From Cylindrospermum sp. FACHB-282 (GTDB lineage Bacteria > Cyanobacteriota > Cyanobacteriia > Cyanobacteriales > Nostocaceae), in NCBI RefSeq assembly GCF_014697195.1, contig NZ_JACJRJ010000048.1, positions 1-46,596 on the forward strand: a stretch of 46,596 bases of DNA, read 5' to 3'. The notes beneath the pieces are model-generated. The model was not told the origin of the DNA and searched no databases. It was given only the letters and a program-made list of their open reading frames with translations. A program made the translations under genes and the position numbers. This document shows positions 1 to 8,754 of this stretch, one piece after another (position 1 is the first letter of the stretch; every line of letters begins with the position of its first letter).

Positions 1-15
1 TCAGAAAAGCAATCC

Positions 16-1611
16 CTAATGCTTTTGCAGATGGGATACAGGGGATTGTAGTTTCCCCAGTAAAGGTAACACTTTCAAAGTAAAAGATATTTGTCTATAT
101 TTTTTACAACTATCACTTCCCTTACACACACCGATCAAGTTCTTAGTCCCCTGGAGACGAGAAATTAAATCTGGCTGTTCTGCGGAAAAGTCACGGTAGA
201 TATCCAAGCCAATTGCTCTGGGTTGGTACTCTTCAAATCTGGCTAGGAGTTTATTGAGAGATTTGTCAGACAGGGAAGTTCCTTTCAAATACTCGCCATT
301 TTGTCGTTGATTTGCCAAGTCTTGATCGTCAATTGTCACCACCAGCAAGCGCTGATCCATCCCCTCATCAGGGCGCGATCGCATCATTTGGTCAAAGGCT
401 TTTAGTTCTCCACTTTGTAGCAGTCCCAAAAACCTCACCCCACAGATTAAGGCAGTCATCAACAGATTAGATAGCAAAGCTGCCTTAATGGGGTAGATGC
501 GGGGCACTAGTCGACTAAGTGGTATTACGGTTGTACACCTTAGCTCCTCCCAAGTGAGTGGTATCTGCGCCGGATTTTGGCAAATCACTGGCAGCCAAGT
601 AGCACAAGGAAATTTATCTTCAATCCCTTGCAACCTTTCCCGCCCTTGCCGCACCGCTTGATATAAACTTTCTCCACTAGCAAAACCTTGGAGAAAATAC
701 TTTAAGAACTCCTGGGCCACTTTATCTGGCACCGGTTCACGCATGACAATAATCTGAGGGATTTGTAAGTCACCTAGTTCTCGCGCCAACCCCAACCCAT
801 CACAAGAATTGAATATTGCTAGCTGCAAGCCACGTTCAATGGCTTTTCTGAGGGCATACTTTAACTCGCTGATTGTCAGGCTATCGGTTTTATTCAGGTA
901 TATCCGCCCAATTTCCCCATTTTCCTGACTGGAACTATGTCCGGCGAAGAACAGAATATCCCAATTTTTTGCCCAGAGGTGCTCTGTCAATTCTTGGCGC
1001 TTTGGTTCTACCACAAACTTGACATCTGCGTGATTACACTGCTGTAGTAAAGCTTGGTCAGCCTCGGTGTCAATCCCCTGACTATCACCCACAATTGCTA
1101 GAATATTTACCAATGGGTTGGGAGTACGTGGCTTGGGAATGCGATCGTAGCTTGGCGAAGACAAAGCCAGTTCAGCTTTGGGGTAACGTTCCAGCAAGTC
1201 CCAGAGATGCCAAGGTAATCGTTGCAATTGGCTATTTTCTGTTTGTACTATCACCCTGACTTCTTCTGAGGGCGATAATCGTTCCAGCCATTTCTCCTTT
1301 AGGGGACGAAACGCCTCTGCTTGGAGCCAGTGGTTGATCTGTGCCCGTAAAATACCAGCAGTGTGCTCACAATTTTGTGTCGTGGACACATTCGTTACCT
1401 GGTCATTGTCAGCATGTAGGCGATAACGGTTGCCCAACTGTCGATAACTAGACTGCCAATGGCTATAGTACAAAGGCATTTCCGGTGATGGAGGTAGCTT
1501 CCCCGATATTTCTGTTGAGGGATGCTCGCGTTCTTCGCCAATCTGGAGAGTAACTGTAAACCCCTGCTCAAAACTACCCTCTCCGAATTTCAGAACCACT
1601 AACTTACCCAT
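16..1611 (-). CDS. CHAT-CHASE2 domain protein, probably frameshifted near its 3' end
   Basis: Putative caspase-like protease coupled to an extracytoplasmic sensor. A CHAT (caspase HetF-associated) domain lies at about residues 165-345, with the His-Cys dyad visible as FFAGHSSS (His225) and AIFNSCDG (Cys270). One membrane segment follows (about 376-397), then the start of a CHASE2 domain (FDQMMRSRPDEG, LLVVTIDDQDL, IGLDIYRDF). The reading frame stops at 'SHLQKH' inside CHASE2, so the rest of that domain and its usual trailing membrane helices are missing. Another minus-strand frame is open to the window edge and reads AKALGIAFL, which resembles the 'LGFSD' part of CHASE2; this suggests a frameshift near positions 20-90. 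It lies 77 bp downstream of the DUF1822 gene on the same strand and is the last gene of the cassette. Domain calls are from motifs; the frameshift is inference. Confidence 0.8.
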   Translation of the reverse strand: MGKLVVLKFGEGSFEQGFTVTLQIGEEREHPSTEISGKLPPSPEMPLYYSHWQSSYRQLGNRYRLHADNDQVTNVSTTQNCEHTAGILRAQINHWLQAEAFRPLKEKWLERLSPSEEVRVIVQTENSQLQRLPWHLWDLLERYPKAELALSSPSYDRIPKPRTPNPLVNILAIVGDSQGIDTEADQALLQQCNHADVKFVVEPKRQELTEHLWAKNWDILFFAGHSSSQENGEIGRIYLNKTDSLTISELKYALRKAIERGLQLAIFNSCDGLGLARELGDLQIPQIIVMREPVPDKVAQEFLKYFLQGFASGESLYQAVRQGRERLQGIEDKFPCATWLPVICQNPAQIPLTWEELRCTTVIPLSRLVPRIYPIKAALLSNLLMTALICGVRFLGLLQSGELKAFDQMMRSRPDEGMDQRLLVVTIDDQDLANQRQNGEYLKGTSLSDKSLNKLLARFEEYQPRAIGLDIYRDFSAEQPDLISRLQGTKNLIGVCKGSDSCKKYRQISFTLKVLPLLGKLQSPVSHLQKH

Positions 1612-1688
1612 GACTCAGCTATTGCGTCTTCAATTTGTTAGGACTGATAATTACCCATTACTGACAGAGTTATGCAAATCTACTGGCT

Positions 1689-2708
1689 TTAAATCATGAA
1701 ATGTTCTATCACACTATGATCGTTTAATGAAATTGTCACGCTAAATTGCTCTTTGGCTTCCCCTGTCAACTTCAACTGTATATAATCATCGGATTCTCTG
1801 GCAACAACTGTCCGAACCACAGAGCCTGATCCGTCTAGAACAGTAAATTTTAATCCCTGTGGCAGGTGTATTTGATTACCTGTAGGCCACAAATTGAGGA
1901 GAATACCAGTTTGTTGGTTAACTTCGGGACTGATTTCTACCTTTAAGATAACAGGCTGATTATAGCTTTTGAGTCCCCAATCAATCAATTTTGCCCTGTT
2001 GGGGGTATTTTTTTCAACAGTCGCGCGCCAGCGAAAGGCATAGGCTGGGATGATATCCGGCATATCCCACAAGGATTCAACAGTTTGCCAGCCCTGGTCA
2101 AATATACCAGCAAACCACTGGCTTAGATTCACCAATTGCTTCTGTTGTGTCGATTGTTTGTTTAAAGCAGCACAAGGTTGCAGTTGATTTAAATGTAGTT
2201 TTTCCGTAGCAACACTAGGCACAAAACTCAGTTGCTCTATGTGCTCGATTAAGGCTTCGAGGGGTTGCAGTTGACTTAAAGGTAGTTCTTCAGTGGCAAC
2301 ATTAGGAACAAAACCCATTAGTCTTGCCTCTTGGCACGATTCGTCAATTTGTACTACCACATAACCCACCCGTTCTTCCCATGTCTCTGGGGGAATGGAG
2401 CATATAGGCTGATTTACAAGCATAGGACGACACTCCAGGCGTCCAACGGAGGGTAACTCCAAGTCAGCCACATTTGCACAGAAGCGCATAAAGCGGTTCC
2501 AACTGTCACTGACTTCGAGATTAGTAGGAATGTCCATCATTTGCATATAGTCATTCACCACCCATACAGCCAGTGTATTGAGCCTGACTTGCTCTGCTTT
2601 TTCAGAATTAGGCTGTTGGTTAGCAAACTCCTGAGCAGTTTTGATAGCTCTTTGGGTAATTGGCAAGGTTAAAGCAAAATCTTCTAGCTGATGGGTGGTG
2701 TTATTCAT
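1689..2708 (-). CDS. DUF1822 family protein
   Basis: A 339-residue cyanobacterial protein of unknown function. The N-terminal half has the typical DUF1822 pattern: helices with LNTLAVWVVNDYMQ, then WEERVGYVVVQID, and later a PAYAFRW segment. The C-terminal part is beta-rich, with strands around LKVEISPE, ILLNLWP and KFTVLDGSG. There is no signal peptide or membrane segment. Residues 133-149 (FVPNVATEELPLSQLQP) recur at 162-178 as FVPSVATEKLHLNQLQP, a 29-residue internal duplication visible in the DNA as an 87-bp period. Its neighbours are a CHAT-TPR gene upstream and a CHAT-CHASE2 gene downstream on the same strand, a recurrent arrangement in filamentous cyanobacteria as I recall it. A scaffold or substrate role for the CHAT proteins is inference only. 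Confidence 0.8.
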   Translation of the reverse strand: MNNTTHQLEDFALTLPITQRAIKTAQEFANQQPNSEKAEQVRLNTLAVWVVNDYMQMMDIPTNLEVSDSWNRFMRFCANVADLELPSVGRLECRPMLVNQPICSIPPETWEERVGYVVVQIDESCQEARLMGFVPNVATEELPLSQLQPLEALIEHIEQLSFVPSVATEKLHLNQLQPCAALNKQSTQQKQLVNLSQWFAGIFDQGWQTVESLWDMPDIIPAYAFRWRATVEKNTPNRAKLIDWGLKSYNQPVILKVEISPEVNQQTGILLNLWPTGNQIHLPQGLKFTVLDGSGSVVRTVVARESDDYIQLKLTGEAKEQFSVTISLNDHSVIEHFMI

Positions 2709-2869
2709 AGTTCAATTCCGATCCGAGTCATCTATGCTGCTATATAAATATCGCTCGCATTAACTAAATTTATGCCAAAAATTGACATTTTCCCCAGGGC
2801 AAAAAAGCTGGAGGGTGGGGATTCATTAAAGTTATCCAAAATTGTTTGTTCTCAACCCCAGGGAGTAAG

Positions 2870-2890
2870 CCCATTCCTAGAAGGGATGGG
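2870..2890 (-). terminator. Stem-loop directly after the CHAT-TPR stop codon
   Basis: An 8-bp stem with one G-T wobble (CCCATTCC at 2870-2877, GGGATGGG at 2883-2890) and a 5-nt loop sits one base beyond the stop codon of the minus-strand CHAT-TPR gene. No long U-run follows in the minus direction, so it may attenuate or stabilise the transcript rather than terminate fully before the DUF1822 gene. Confidence 0.35.
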
Positions 2891-2891
2891 T

Positions 2892-5564
2892 TTAAAGCCA
2901 ATTGCCAATTAGTACATAGGCAGCCCAAAAGCCTGGTTTGTTATAGTTGGGATGTTTGAGCAGTTTGATTTGGGCAAGACGGAGAGCTTCGGCTTTGGTC
3001 ATATTGCTGCCTTTGAGTTGTCGATAGAATTCACCTACAAACAAGGCTGTCGATTCATCATCAATTTGCCATAGGGATGCTACAGTACTGTGGGCCCCCG
3101 CTCTGATTGCTGCCCCTGCTAGACCAAGGGCAGCACGGTTATCTCCGGCGGCTGTTTGACAGGCACTCAAGACTAATAATTCTATTCTGGTTTGATTTTG
3201 ACTGCCTAAAAGAAGCTCGAAATCTTTGACTTTGATTGGACGGTCGGCGGTTAAAATAAAAGTGTTCTCAGCACGGGAACTAAATTCACCGTGGGTTGCT
3301 AAATGCACGACGTTGAATTGAGTAGCATTAATTTGCCTCTCTAGTGCCCCACGAGTGAATTTTTCATCCACTAAACTGGTTGTGGAAACTCCTGATTGGG
3401 CAATGAGTTTGAGTTCAGATTTGATGGCAGGCAAGGGGGCAAACTTGGGAAACTCTGGTGGGGGCTGAGTTAACCCAGCGGTTAGGGCGTTTAGCAGTTG
3501 TGGTACTAGTGGTTTAGGATTGAGGAGTTGCAATCCCATGCTGAGGGCGATCGCATATTTTTCAACTAAGAATTTTTTGCCATCATAGAGGGATGCCATT
3601 GGTAAATTGCGTAATGGCCCATCTAGCACAAACACCAGAGTTTTCACCCCCCTGGCTTGCAATTCTAAGTCGATGGGTTGGAGCAGCCAGTTATAAACTT
3701 TTTGTGACTGGATTTTAATGTCATTAAGGGCAGAGGGGCTAACAAGATTTTTTCGCAGTTGTAACAGGATTTTTTCTACATCTGCTTGGGAAATTTTGGT
3801 AATGTAATTCCGCAGGGGTTTGTGGGGAATTTTGACAATTACCTGAATCTCTTGAGGAAGAATAATTGGATAAAGGATTGCAGCAGTGGGATTATCTTTG
3901 TCTACCAATTGATCGAGGGCTACCTTCTGACCTTGTAGGCAAGCTTCCCGGAAAAAATTGTCTAATTCTGCCAATTGTAGGGCTTCAATCCGCTCTCTTG
4001 CTTTCTCTAAGATGATTTCGTCCTGTTTTCCTTCTAGGGATTGCAACAGTAACTCTACGGACTCTCGATATACTGGTTCTACTGTATCCCGGAAGTTAAA
4101 TTGCACCTCTGGATTAACTGCTACCAGGTCACTGCGGAGAGATTGGAGGGTTTCCACCGCTACATCATAGGCGGCGATCGCACCCGTGAAGTCTTTTTGC
4201 GCCCGCAGCAATCTACCTAACTGCCACTCTAAGCGATAGGCAATCTCTGGTGCATTGCTGAACTGAGCCAGGGTTAATCCTTGCCGGGTGAGATTTTGGG
4301 CGTATGTAATCTGTCCAGTTTTCTCGTACAAGCCCCCCAGACTTTCCAGAGTATAAGCCTCTGCCTGCTTGTCACCCAAACTCTGGGCTTGCTGGTTGGC
4401 TCTGGCAAGTAATAAGGCTAAGTCTTTAGTAGTCAATACTGAGTGAGAACCTTTATTTCCCATTTTCGACTCAGCAGCGATCGCTTTCATCACACTTTCG
4501 GCAAAGTTGATGTGAGCATAAATAGTGCTACGGCTGGGGGGGAGTTGATCGAGTTGGGAACGAATTAAGGGAAATAAAGTTTGAGCATCTACCAATTGTT
4601 GAGTCTGAATCAGTAGGCTGAGGTGATTTAGTTGTGCTTGAACCTTTGTTAATCGTGAAGGAGATACTGCGACTGCTTGTTGATAGTATTTGATTGCCTG
4701 ATCTGTTTGTTGTAAAGTCCGGGTGTGGTTTCCTAAGCTGAAAAGACTGGCTCCAATATCTACCGGGGATGACAAGCGTTGAGCAATTGCTAGACTTTCC
4801 TCTAATGCCTTAATGGACTCTTCTGGCTTGCCCACTAACAAGAGCATATCACCGAGAGCTCGGCACCCTATGGCCTTTTCTAGAGAATCTGGTTGAGATT
4901 GTAATGTCTGATTTACAAGTTTTAGTTTTTCTAGAGCCCGATTGTAAAATCCCTGCGATCGCCAGGCCTGAGCTTGATTGATCTGAACTCGCACCACACC
5001 GCTTTTATTTTTTGCTTGTTTATAAATCTCTTCTGTCTGCTTCCAAGTTGCTAAAGCTACTTCTGGCTGTCCCATTGTCAGTTGCAGACGACCTTGGATA
5101 TCGAGTGATTGGGCCAATACTGGCAAATTTTGGCTTTTATCCTGTCCTTTGAGCAACTTTAAGCTATTTTCAATTGCTTGCTTTGCCTCAGTCCACGCAC
5201 CGAGTTGCTGGTAAGCCAAGGAAAGATTGCTCAGACTGGTAGCAAGTCTGAGGATATCGCCCTGCTGTTGATATTCCTCAACTGCCTGCTTTAACACTTG
5301 TACTGCTTGAGCAAACCTTCCAGATTGATATAACACTTTACCCTGTTGCAGTAAAGAGGCAGGAGCAGACTCTGGAATGGAGGAATTAATATTGTTGATT
5401 GCCAGTTGGTATGAGGTATTGATTCTAGGAACGCTTGCTAGTACGGGTGAACTAAGGATGCACAGCAAAGCCGTTATAAAGTATAAAAACAAACGTATTG
5501 CTTTTTGCCTTTTAACTTTGACAAAATTGGAGACAGAAAGCCTAGTTACTGTATTTATGAGCAT
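2892..5564 (-). CDS. CHAT domain protein with TPR repeats and N-terminal signal/anchor
   Basis: An 890-residue TPR-CHAT protein. The chosen ATG at 5564 gives a basic N-terminus followed by a hydrophobic stretch (IRLFLYFITALLCILSS...VLA), a plausible signal peptide. The frame is open 51 codons further up, but that part only translates tandem repeat DNA. About eight TPR-like units span residues 60-480 (LLQQGKVLYQSGRFAQAVQVL, TSLSNLSLAYQQLGAW, ASLFSLGNHTRTLQQ, YTLESLGGLYEKTG). The C-terminal CHAT domain has both predicted catalytic residues, VVHLATHGEF (His about 758) and LVLSACQTAAG (Cys about 802), plus the conserved VASLWQIDDESTA and GFWAAYVLIG motifs. It follows the sigma-like gene by 127 bp and precedes DUF1822 by 183 bp. 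Family members are often annotated as CHAT/filamentous-haemagglutinin-linked proteins; the substrate is unknown. Confidence 0.85.
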   Translation of the reverse strand: MLINTVTRLSVSNFVKVKRQKAIRLFLYFITALLCILSSPVLASVPRINTSYQLAINNINSSIPESAPASLLQQGKVLYQSGRFAQAVQVLKQAVEEYQQQGDILRLATSLSNLSLAYQQLGAWTEAKQAIENSLKLLKGQDKSQNLPVLAQSLDIQGRLQLTMGQPEVALATWKQTEEIYKQAKNKSGVVRVQINQAQAWRSQGFYNRALEKLKLVNQTLQSQPDSLEKAIGCRALGDMLLLVGKPEESIKALEESLAIAQRLSSPVDIGASLFSLGNHTRTLQQTDQAIKYYQQAVAVSPSRLTKVQAQLNHLSLLIQTQQLVDAQTLFPLIRSQLDQLPPSRSTIYAHINFAESVMKAIAAESKMGNKGSHSVLTTKDLALLLARANQQAQSLGDKQAEAYTLESLGGLYEKTGQITYAQNLTRQGLTLAQFSNAPEIAYRLEWQLGRLLRAQKDFTGAIAAYDVAVETLQSLRSDLVAVNPEVQFNFRDTVEPVYRESVELLLQSLEGKQDEIILEKARERIEALQLAELDNFFREACLQGQKVALDQLVDKDNPTAAILYPIILPQEIQVIVKIPHKPLRNYITKISQADVEKILLQLRKNLVSPSALNDIKIQSQKVYNWLLQPIDLELQARGVKTLVFVLDGPLRNLPMASLYDGKKFLVEKYAIALSMGLQLLNPKPLVPQLLNALTAGLTQPPPEFPKFAPLPAIKSELKLIAQSGVSTTSLVDEKFTRGALERQINATQFNVVHLATHGEFSSRAENTFILTADRPIKVKDFELLLGSQNQTRIELLVLSACQTAAGDNRAALGLAGAAIRAGAHSTVASLWQIDDESTALFVGEFYRQLKGSNMTKAEALRLAQIKLLKHPNYNKPGFWAAYVLIGNWL

Positions 5565-5600
5565 GGCAAGAAGTACCTGACCAGGAGATTTTACCCAATT

Positions 5601-5687
5601 GGGGACTGGGGACTCTTTACTGGGTAAGAGTTTGACTAATGACCAATGACCTGTTTGACCAATGACTAATGACCTGTTTGACCAATA
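5601..5687. repeat. Short tandem repeats between sigma-like and CHAT-TPR genes
   Basis: Two copies of GGGGACT (5601-5614; complementary to the CCCCAGT heptamer repeats known from heterocystous cyanobacteria) are followed by AATGACC-type units. The latter include a 19-bp direct repeat at 5645-5663 and 5668-5686 (period 23). The same AATGACC heptamer forms a longer array at 10955-11010. Confidence 0.7.
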
Positions 5688-5691
5688 ATCT

Positions 5692-6333
5692 TCATAAATA
5701 GCCCTCAGCTTCAGCAAATTTACGCAAGCGTGGGAGACATTGGCGCTGATAAAAACTGCTTAATGTGGGAATTGGCAGATTGAATTCCGCAGACAATTCT
5801 TTCCAGCTAACTTCCGGGGGTAGACGCTTCAAAATTAACACCTGACAATTTACGTCAGGATGCCCTTTAATATAAGTAGCGCGCAGTTCTCCATCCGGGT
5901 CTGTGCTTGCCCAAATTTCCAAGTTTTCCAGTATGGGAGGTGCTTGGGGAGGAGCCACTAAATTGTCTTCAGGGTGAATGATGTCATTTTTATCACCTTG
6001 ACGGATTTTGATAGAGACTGTTGTGGCCTGTTCATGGTGCTGGGCAATGTAAAAGTCTTGCAATCTACGTTTGAGATAAGCATTCAGCCAGGTAATGATA
6101 GTGCCATAAGCGGGGTCATAGGTTTGACCTGTCAGACCGTCACAAACATTGCGGCAAAAATACAACCAAGTTTGTTGGACGGCGTCTTGATAATAGGGAG
6201 TACTTTCCCTCCAGAGCCTATTGGCAGTCAAGCGAATAATTTGCGTGAGCAGCTTTTGACGCTGAGGGCTTCCTGGTGGGTATCCACAGGCTTGGGTAAC
6301 TAAACAGCGTAGCTGTTCATCGAATTCAAGCAT
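5692..6333 (-). CDS. Sigma-70-like (ECF-type) factor, cyanobacterial cassette type
   Basis: A 213-residue cytosolic protein with the outline of a short sigma factor. The region-2-like segment contains YYQDAVQQTWLYFCRN (compare the D-x-Q-x-x-W pattern of region 2) followed by TIITWLNAYLKRRLQDF. The C-terminal region-4-like helix-turn-helix includes EVSWKELSAEFNLPIPTLSSFYQRQCLPRL. The linker between them is Pro-rich. It is the first gene of the minus-strand cassette that continues with CHAT-TPR, DUF1822 and CHAT-CHASE2, so it may control that cassette, or its promoter specificity may be tied to CHAT signalling; both ideas are inference. It lacks the extended regions 3 and 1.1 of housekeeping sigma factors. 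It could also be a degenerate sigma-like adaptor without promoter recognition. Confidence 0.7.
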   Translation of the reverse strand: MLEFDEQLRCLVTQACGYPPGSPQRQKLLTQIIRLTANRLWRESTPYYQDAVQQTWLYFCRNVCDGLTGQTYDPAYGTIITWLNAYLKRRLQDFYIAQHHEQATTVSIKIRQGDKNDIIHPEDNLVAPPQAPPILENLEIWASTDPDGELRATYIKGHPDVNCQVLILKRLPPEVSWKELSAEFNLPIPTLSSFYQRQCLPRLRKFAEAEGYL

Positions 6334-6521
6334 AACAATCTTGGCGAAAAAGGCAAGAATATCTTAAGTATTACGGATAAAAATGTTCTAGAGAATTTTC
6401 CTTGATGATTACTTTGTTTATTTTAGAAATTTTTTCCATGAGAAAATTTTTATACATCTATGGGGAAAGCACAACGATGAGTGGAGACTTGCTCCGGGTA
6501 TAAATGTGCTTCCCCACCTAT

Positions 6522-7898
6522 CTACAGTCCCAGCCAAGAGATCAGGTTTTCCCACCAGGAATTAGCCTGATAAGGAGTGGTTAACTTCATTTTTTGGCGA
6601 ATGTCTTGAATTTTCCAGTTGGTTAACTTGGCCAGGGTTTGGGCCTCTTGTTCAAAGCGTTGGGGCAAAGACCGCTTGTATTCTCTGCCTGCTTGACACT
6701 TAAGTGTGCCTGTAAACGGATGTTGTAAGATGTAACGTCCTTGGAAAGATTCGCGGTTGGCTGTTTCTTGGAACATCGGGTCTTCAGGGAATTTGTCACG
6801 GGTATAGCGGACGTGTAGACGGGTGATGAAGACATTGCTTGTTGGCAAGGGACGAGGAAAGCCAGGAGGTGCTGAACTATCCCATGTAGGATTATTATCC
6901 TGCCAAAATACACCGGCTTGTTTGAGTTCCTCTGGAGTCAGGGGTTCGGCAGAACAGGGATCGCAACTACTCATATCCCAGGCATATTCGACAAAACCAA
7001 CTTTCCGGTCTTCTTTAACGTAGGAGTTTTGGAACAGGGATTTATAAAATTCGCCAAATTCATTTTTGACAAATATGGGAATATTGGCGTTGGAGGGAAT
7101 TTTGACTGTTCGGTAGTTGGTGATTTCTGAGAATCCCTTGGGGGATAAAATGTAGACAATCAGGTCTTGCTCAGTGGTGGCGTTAATCATCCCCAAACGA
7201 ATGGGCAGCATGAACTTGGGTGATTTGTAGGAAATTTGCAGTGGACGCAAGAGTTGATAGCCGGATGCCTCGAATTTATCTAAGTTGACTTTGGCAACAA
7301 AGAATTTCATTGAGGAACGAATGTAGGGTTTCAGTAACTGTTTCGCTCCTTTGGGAATTTTGTAGCCATTGCGGTTGAGCCAAGTTTCTAGTCCACCAGA
7401 TTCTTTGGCGCTGAGAATCAAAATATCGTATTCACCAACGTTGAAACGGGCCTCAATTGTGACGCCTAAACTGCGATCGCCTCTCTGCTTGGTCTCAGAT
7501 AAACGGCTTGCTCCTAAGTTAGGTGCTGCTGAGGGCATTACATTTTCGTAAGCTGTGGCACAGGGGTCAGAGTCGAAATATTCTACCAATCGGGGGGCGC
7601 TAAAAGCATCCAGACGCTCGATAATCTTGGGTTCGGCAACACGAACTTGCTCTTTTTGCAACACTGTTGGCACTGGTATGACGATCGCAAAATCTTTGGC
7701 TGGGCCTTGAAAGTCGTTGGCCATGGTGAGCACGGTGCGATCGCCTGATCGCGCCATCACCACCTGAGAAGTCTTGTTATATAGCTTGGCATCGGCTTTG
7801 GCCACATAAAATCCACAAAATGCCCAAGCTGCGGGGGCAAAGCACAGAACTGCTACAAATACCACCAGTAATGAGGCTAAAAATCGAAAATGTTTCAT
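6522..7898 (-). CDS. DUF2330 domain exported protein
   Basis: A 458-residue protein with a clear Sec signal peptide (FRFLASLLVVFVAVLCFAPA, cleavage probably after AWA) followed by the family hallmark CGFYVAKADAKLYNKTSQVV. The body matches DUF2330 in pattern: VVMARSGDRTVLTMANDFQGP, FAIVIPVPTVL, and a Cys pair in SSCDPCSAEPLT. The protein ends with an amphipathic Trp-rich tail (SWWENLISWLGL). Function is unknown; a periplasmic or outer-surface location is inferred from the signal peptide. It lies 25 bp downstream of an RnfD-like membrane protein on the same strand, a pairing that suggests co-expression and perhaps a membrane-associated redox or assembly role. Confidence 0.85.
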   Translation of the reverse strand: MKHFRFLASLLVVFVAVLCFAPAAWAFCGFYVAKADAKLYNKTSQVVMARSGDRTVLTMANDFQGPAKDFAIVIPVPTVLQKEQVRVAEPKIIERLDAFSAPRLVEYFDSDPCATAYENVMPSAAPNLGASRLSETKQRGDRSLGVTIEARFNVGEYDILILSAKESGGLETWLNRNGYKIPKGAKQLLKPYIRSSMKFFVAKVNLDKFEASGYQLLRPLQISYKSPKFMLPIRLGMINATTEQDLIVYILSPKGFSEITNYRTVKIPSNANIPIFVKNEFGEFYKSLFQNSYVKEDRKVGFVEYAWDMSSCDPCSAEPLTPEELKQAGVFWQDNNPTWDSSAPPGFPRPLPTSNVFITRLHVRYTRDKFPEDPMFQETANRESFQGRYILQHPFTGTLKCQAGREYKRSLPQRFEQEAQTLAKLTNWKIQDIRQKMKLTTPYQANSWWENLISWLGL

Positions 7899-7923
7899 TT
7901 TTTTATTTTTCGATGATATTGAG

Positions 7924-8754
7924 TTAAGACTCAGGAGTTATCAAAACTTCTCCCATTACCTGATTACTTTCTTCCTTTATCCAAGAAAATCGTGGACTTA
8001 GCCAGAGAGTATCTAGGAGAATGGTTAAGGGAGCTAGGGCAAACAGCGCCCAGAAAACTGCGGTAGAGAGAAAAAAATAATTCCGCAAAATAAAAGTCAA
8101 TATGGCGATAGATACTGCCCAAGTGATCCGCCCAATTCGGGCATTGGGAATTGACCGGGGATCAGTCACCATAAATAGGGCAAATAGCAGCAAAGACCCA
8201 CTCATCAAGCGATGCCAGTATACATCCCAAGTCCACCCTAGCCAGAGATTACGCACCGCTTCCAGCAAGGAGTAAGCGCCTAAAAAAGCTGCTGTGGTGT
8301 CCCAACGACCAACCCGTTGCAAAATCAGTCCGCCAGTTCCAGCAAATAGCAGCCCATACCACCATTGTTCACCCCACTGTCCTGGGGAAACCCAAGCATC
8401 GTTTGTGAGTACTAAGGCGGAAATGATGCCAAAATTGGCAGGATTAAAGAAATGCTTTTCACCAACTTGGAAAATAAATTTGCTGGCGATCGCCATTACT
8501 GCGGCTATTGCCATTGTCGTCCAGTGGTCTGCCCGCAATAATAAGCTGAGTCCCAGAGAGGTAATTAAGGGACTGCGAATATTGAGCTTTGGTTCTTTGG
8601 TGACTAATGACAATAGCCATTGGGTGATTAGACAAGTGGCGATCGCCACCCCAATCAATTCTGGTCTCAGTGTCCAGTCTCTTGTACCAATCCCCAAAAC
8701 CAAAAACAAACTGAGAAAAAGAATTTGATAGTCTCGTATATCTTTAAGCAACAC
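7924..8754 (-). CDS. RnfD/NqrB-like polytopic membrane protein
   Basis: A 276-residue, about nine-helix membrane protein related to the D/B subunits of Rnf and Na+-NQR complexes. Visible family motifs are FNPANFGI, a Gly-rich helix pair, and VTDPRSIPNARIGR. In NqrB/RnfD the covalent FMN sits on Thr of an S-G-A-T motif; here the corresponding stretch reads MSGSLLLFALFMVTDP, without the Thr, so covalent flavin attachment looks unlikely. No other Rnf/Nqr subunit is nearby; the gene is instead paired with the downstream DUF2330 gene (25-bp gap). It is therefore probably a solitary cyanobacterial RnfD-like protein of unknown role rather than part of a sodium pump. Confidence 0.7.
   Translation of the reverse strand: MLLKDIRDYQILFLSLFLVLGIGTRDWTLRPELIGVAIATCLITQWLLSLVTKEPKLNIRSPLITSLGLSLLLRADHWTTMAIAAVMAIASKFIFQVGEKHFFNPANFGIISALVLTNDAWVSPGQWGEQWWYGLLFAGTGGLILQRVGRWDTTAAFLGAYSLLEAVRNLWLGWTWDVYWHRLMSGSLLLFALFMVTDPRSIPNARIGRITWAVSIAILTFILRNYFFLSTAVFWALFALAPLTILLDTLWLSPRFSWIKEESNQVMGEVLITPES

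Noticed and set aside
5565-5717. Upstream extension of the CHAT-TPR protein (51 codons)
   Set aside because: The extension is a translation of tandem repeat DNA and would overlap the sigma-like gene; the signal peptide starts naturally at 5564.
7924-8754. Part of an Rnf or Na+-NQR complex
   Set aside because: No other subunit genes occur nearby and the FMN-attachment Thr is missing.
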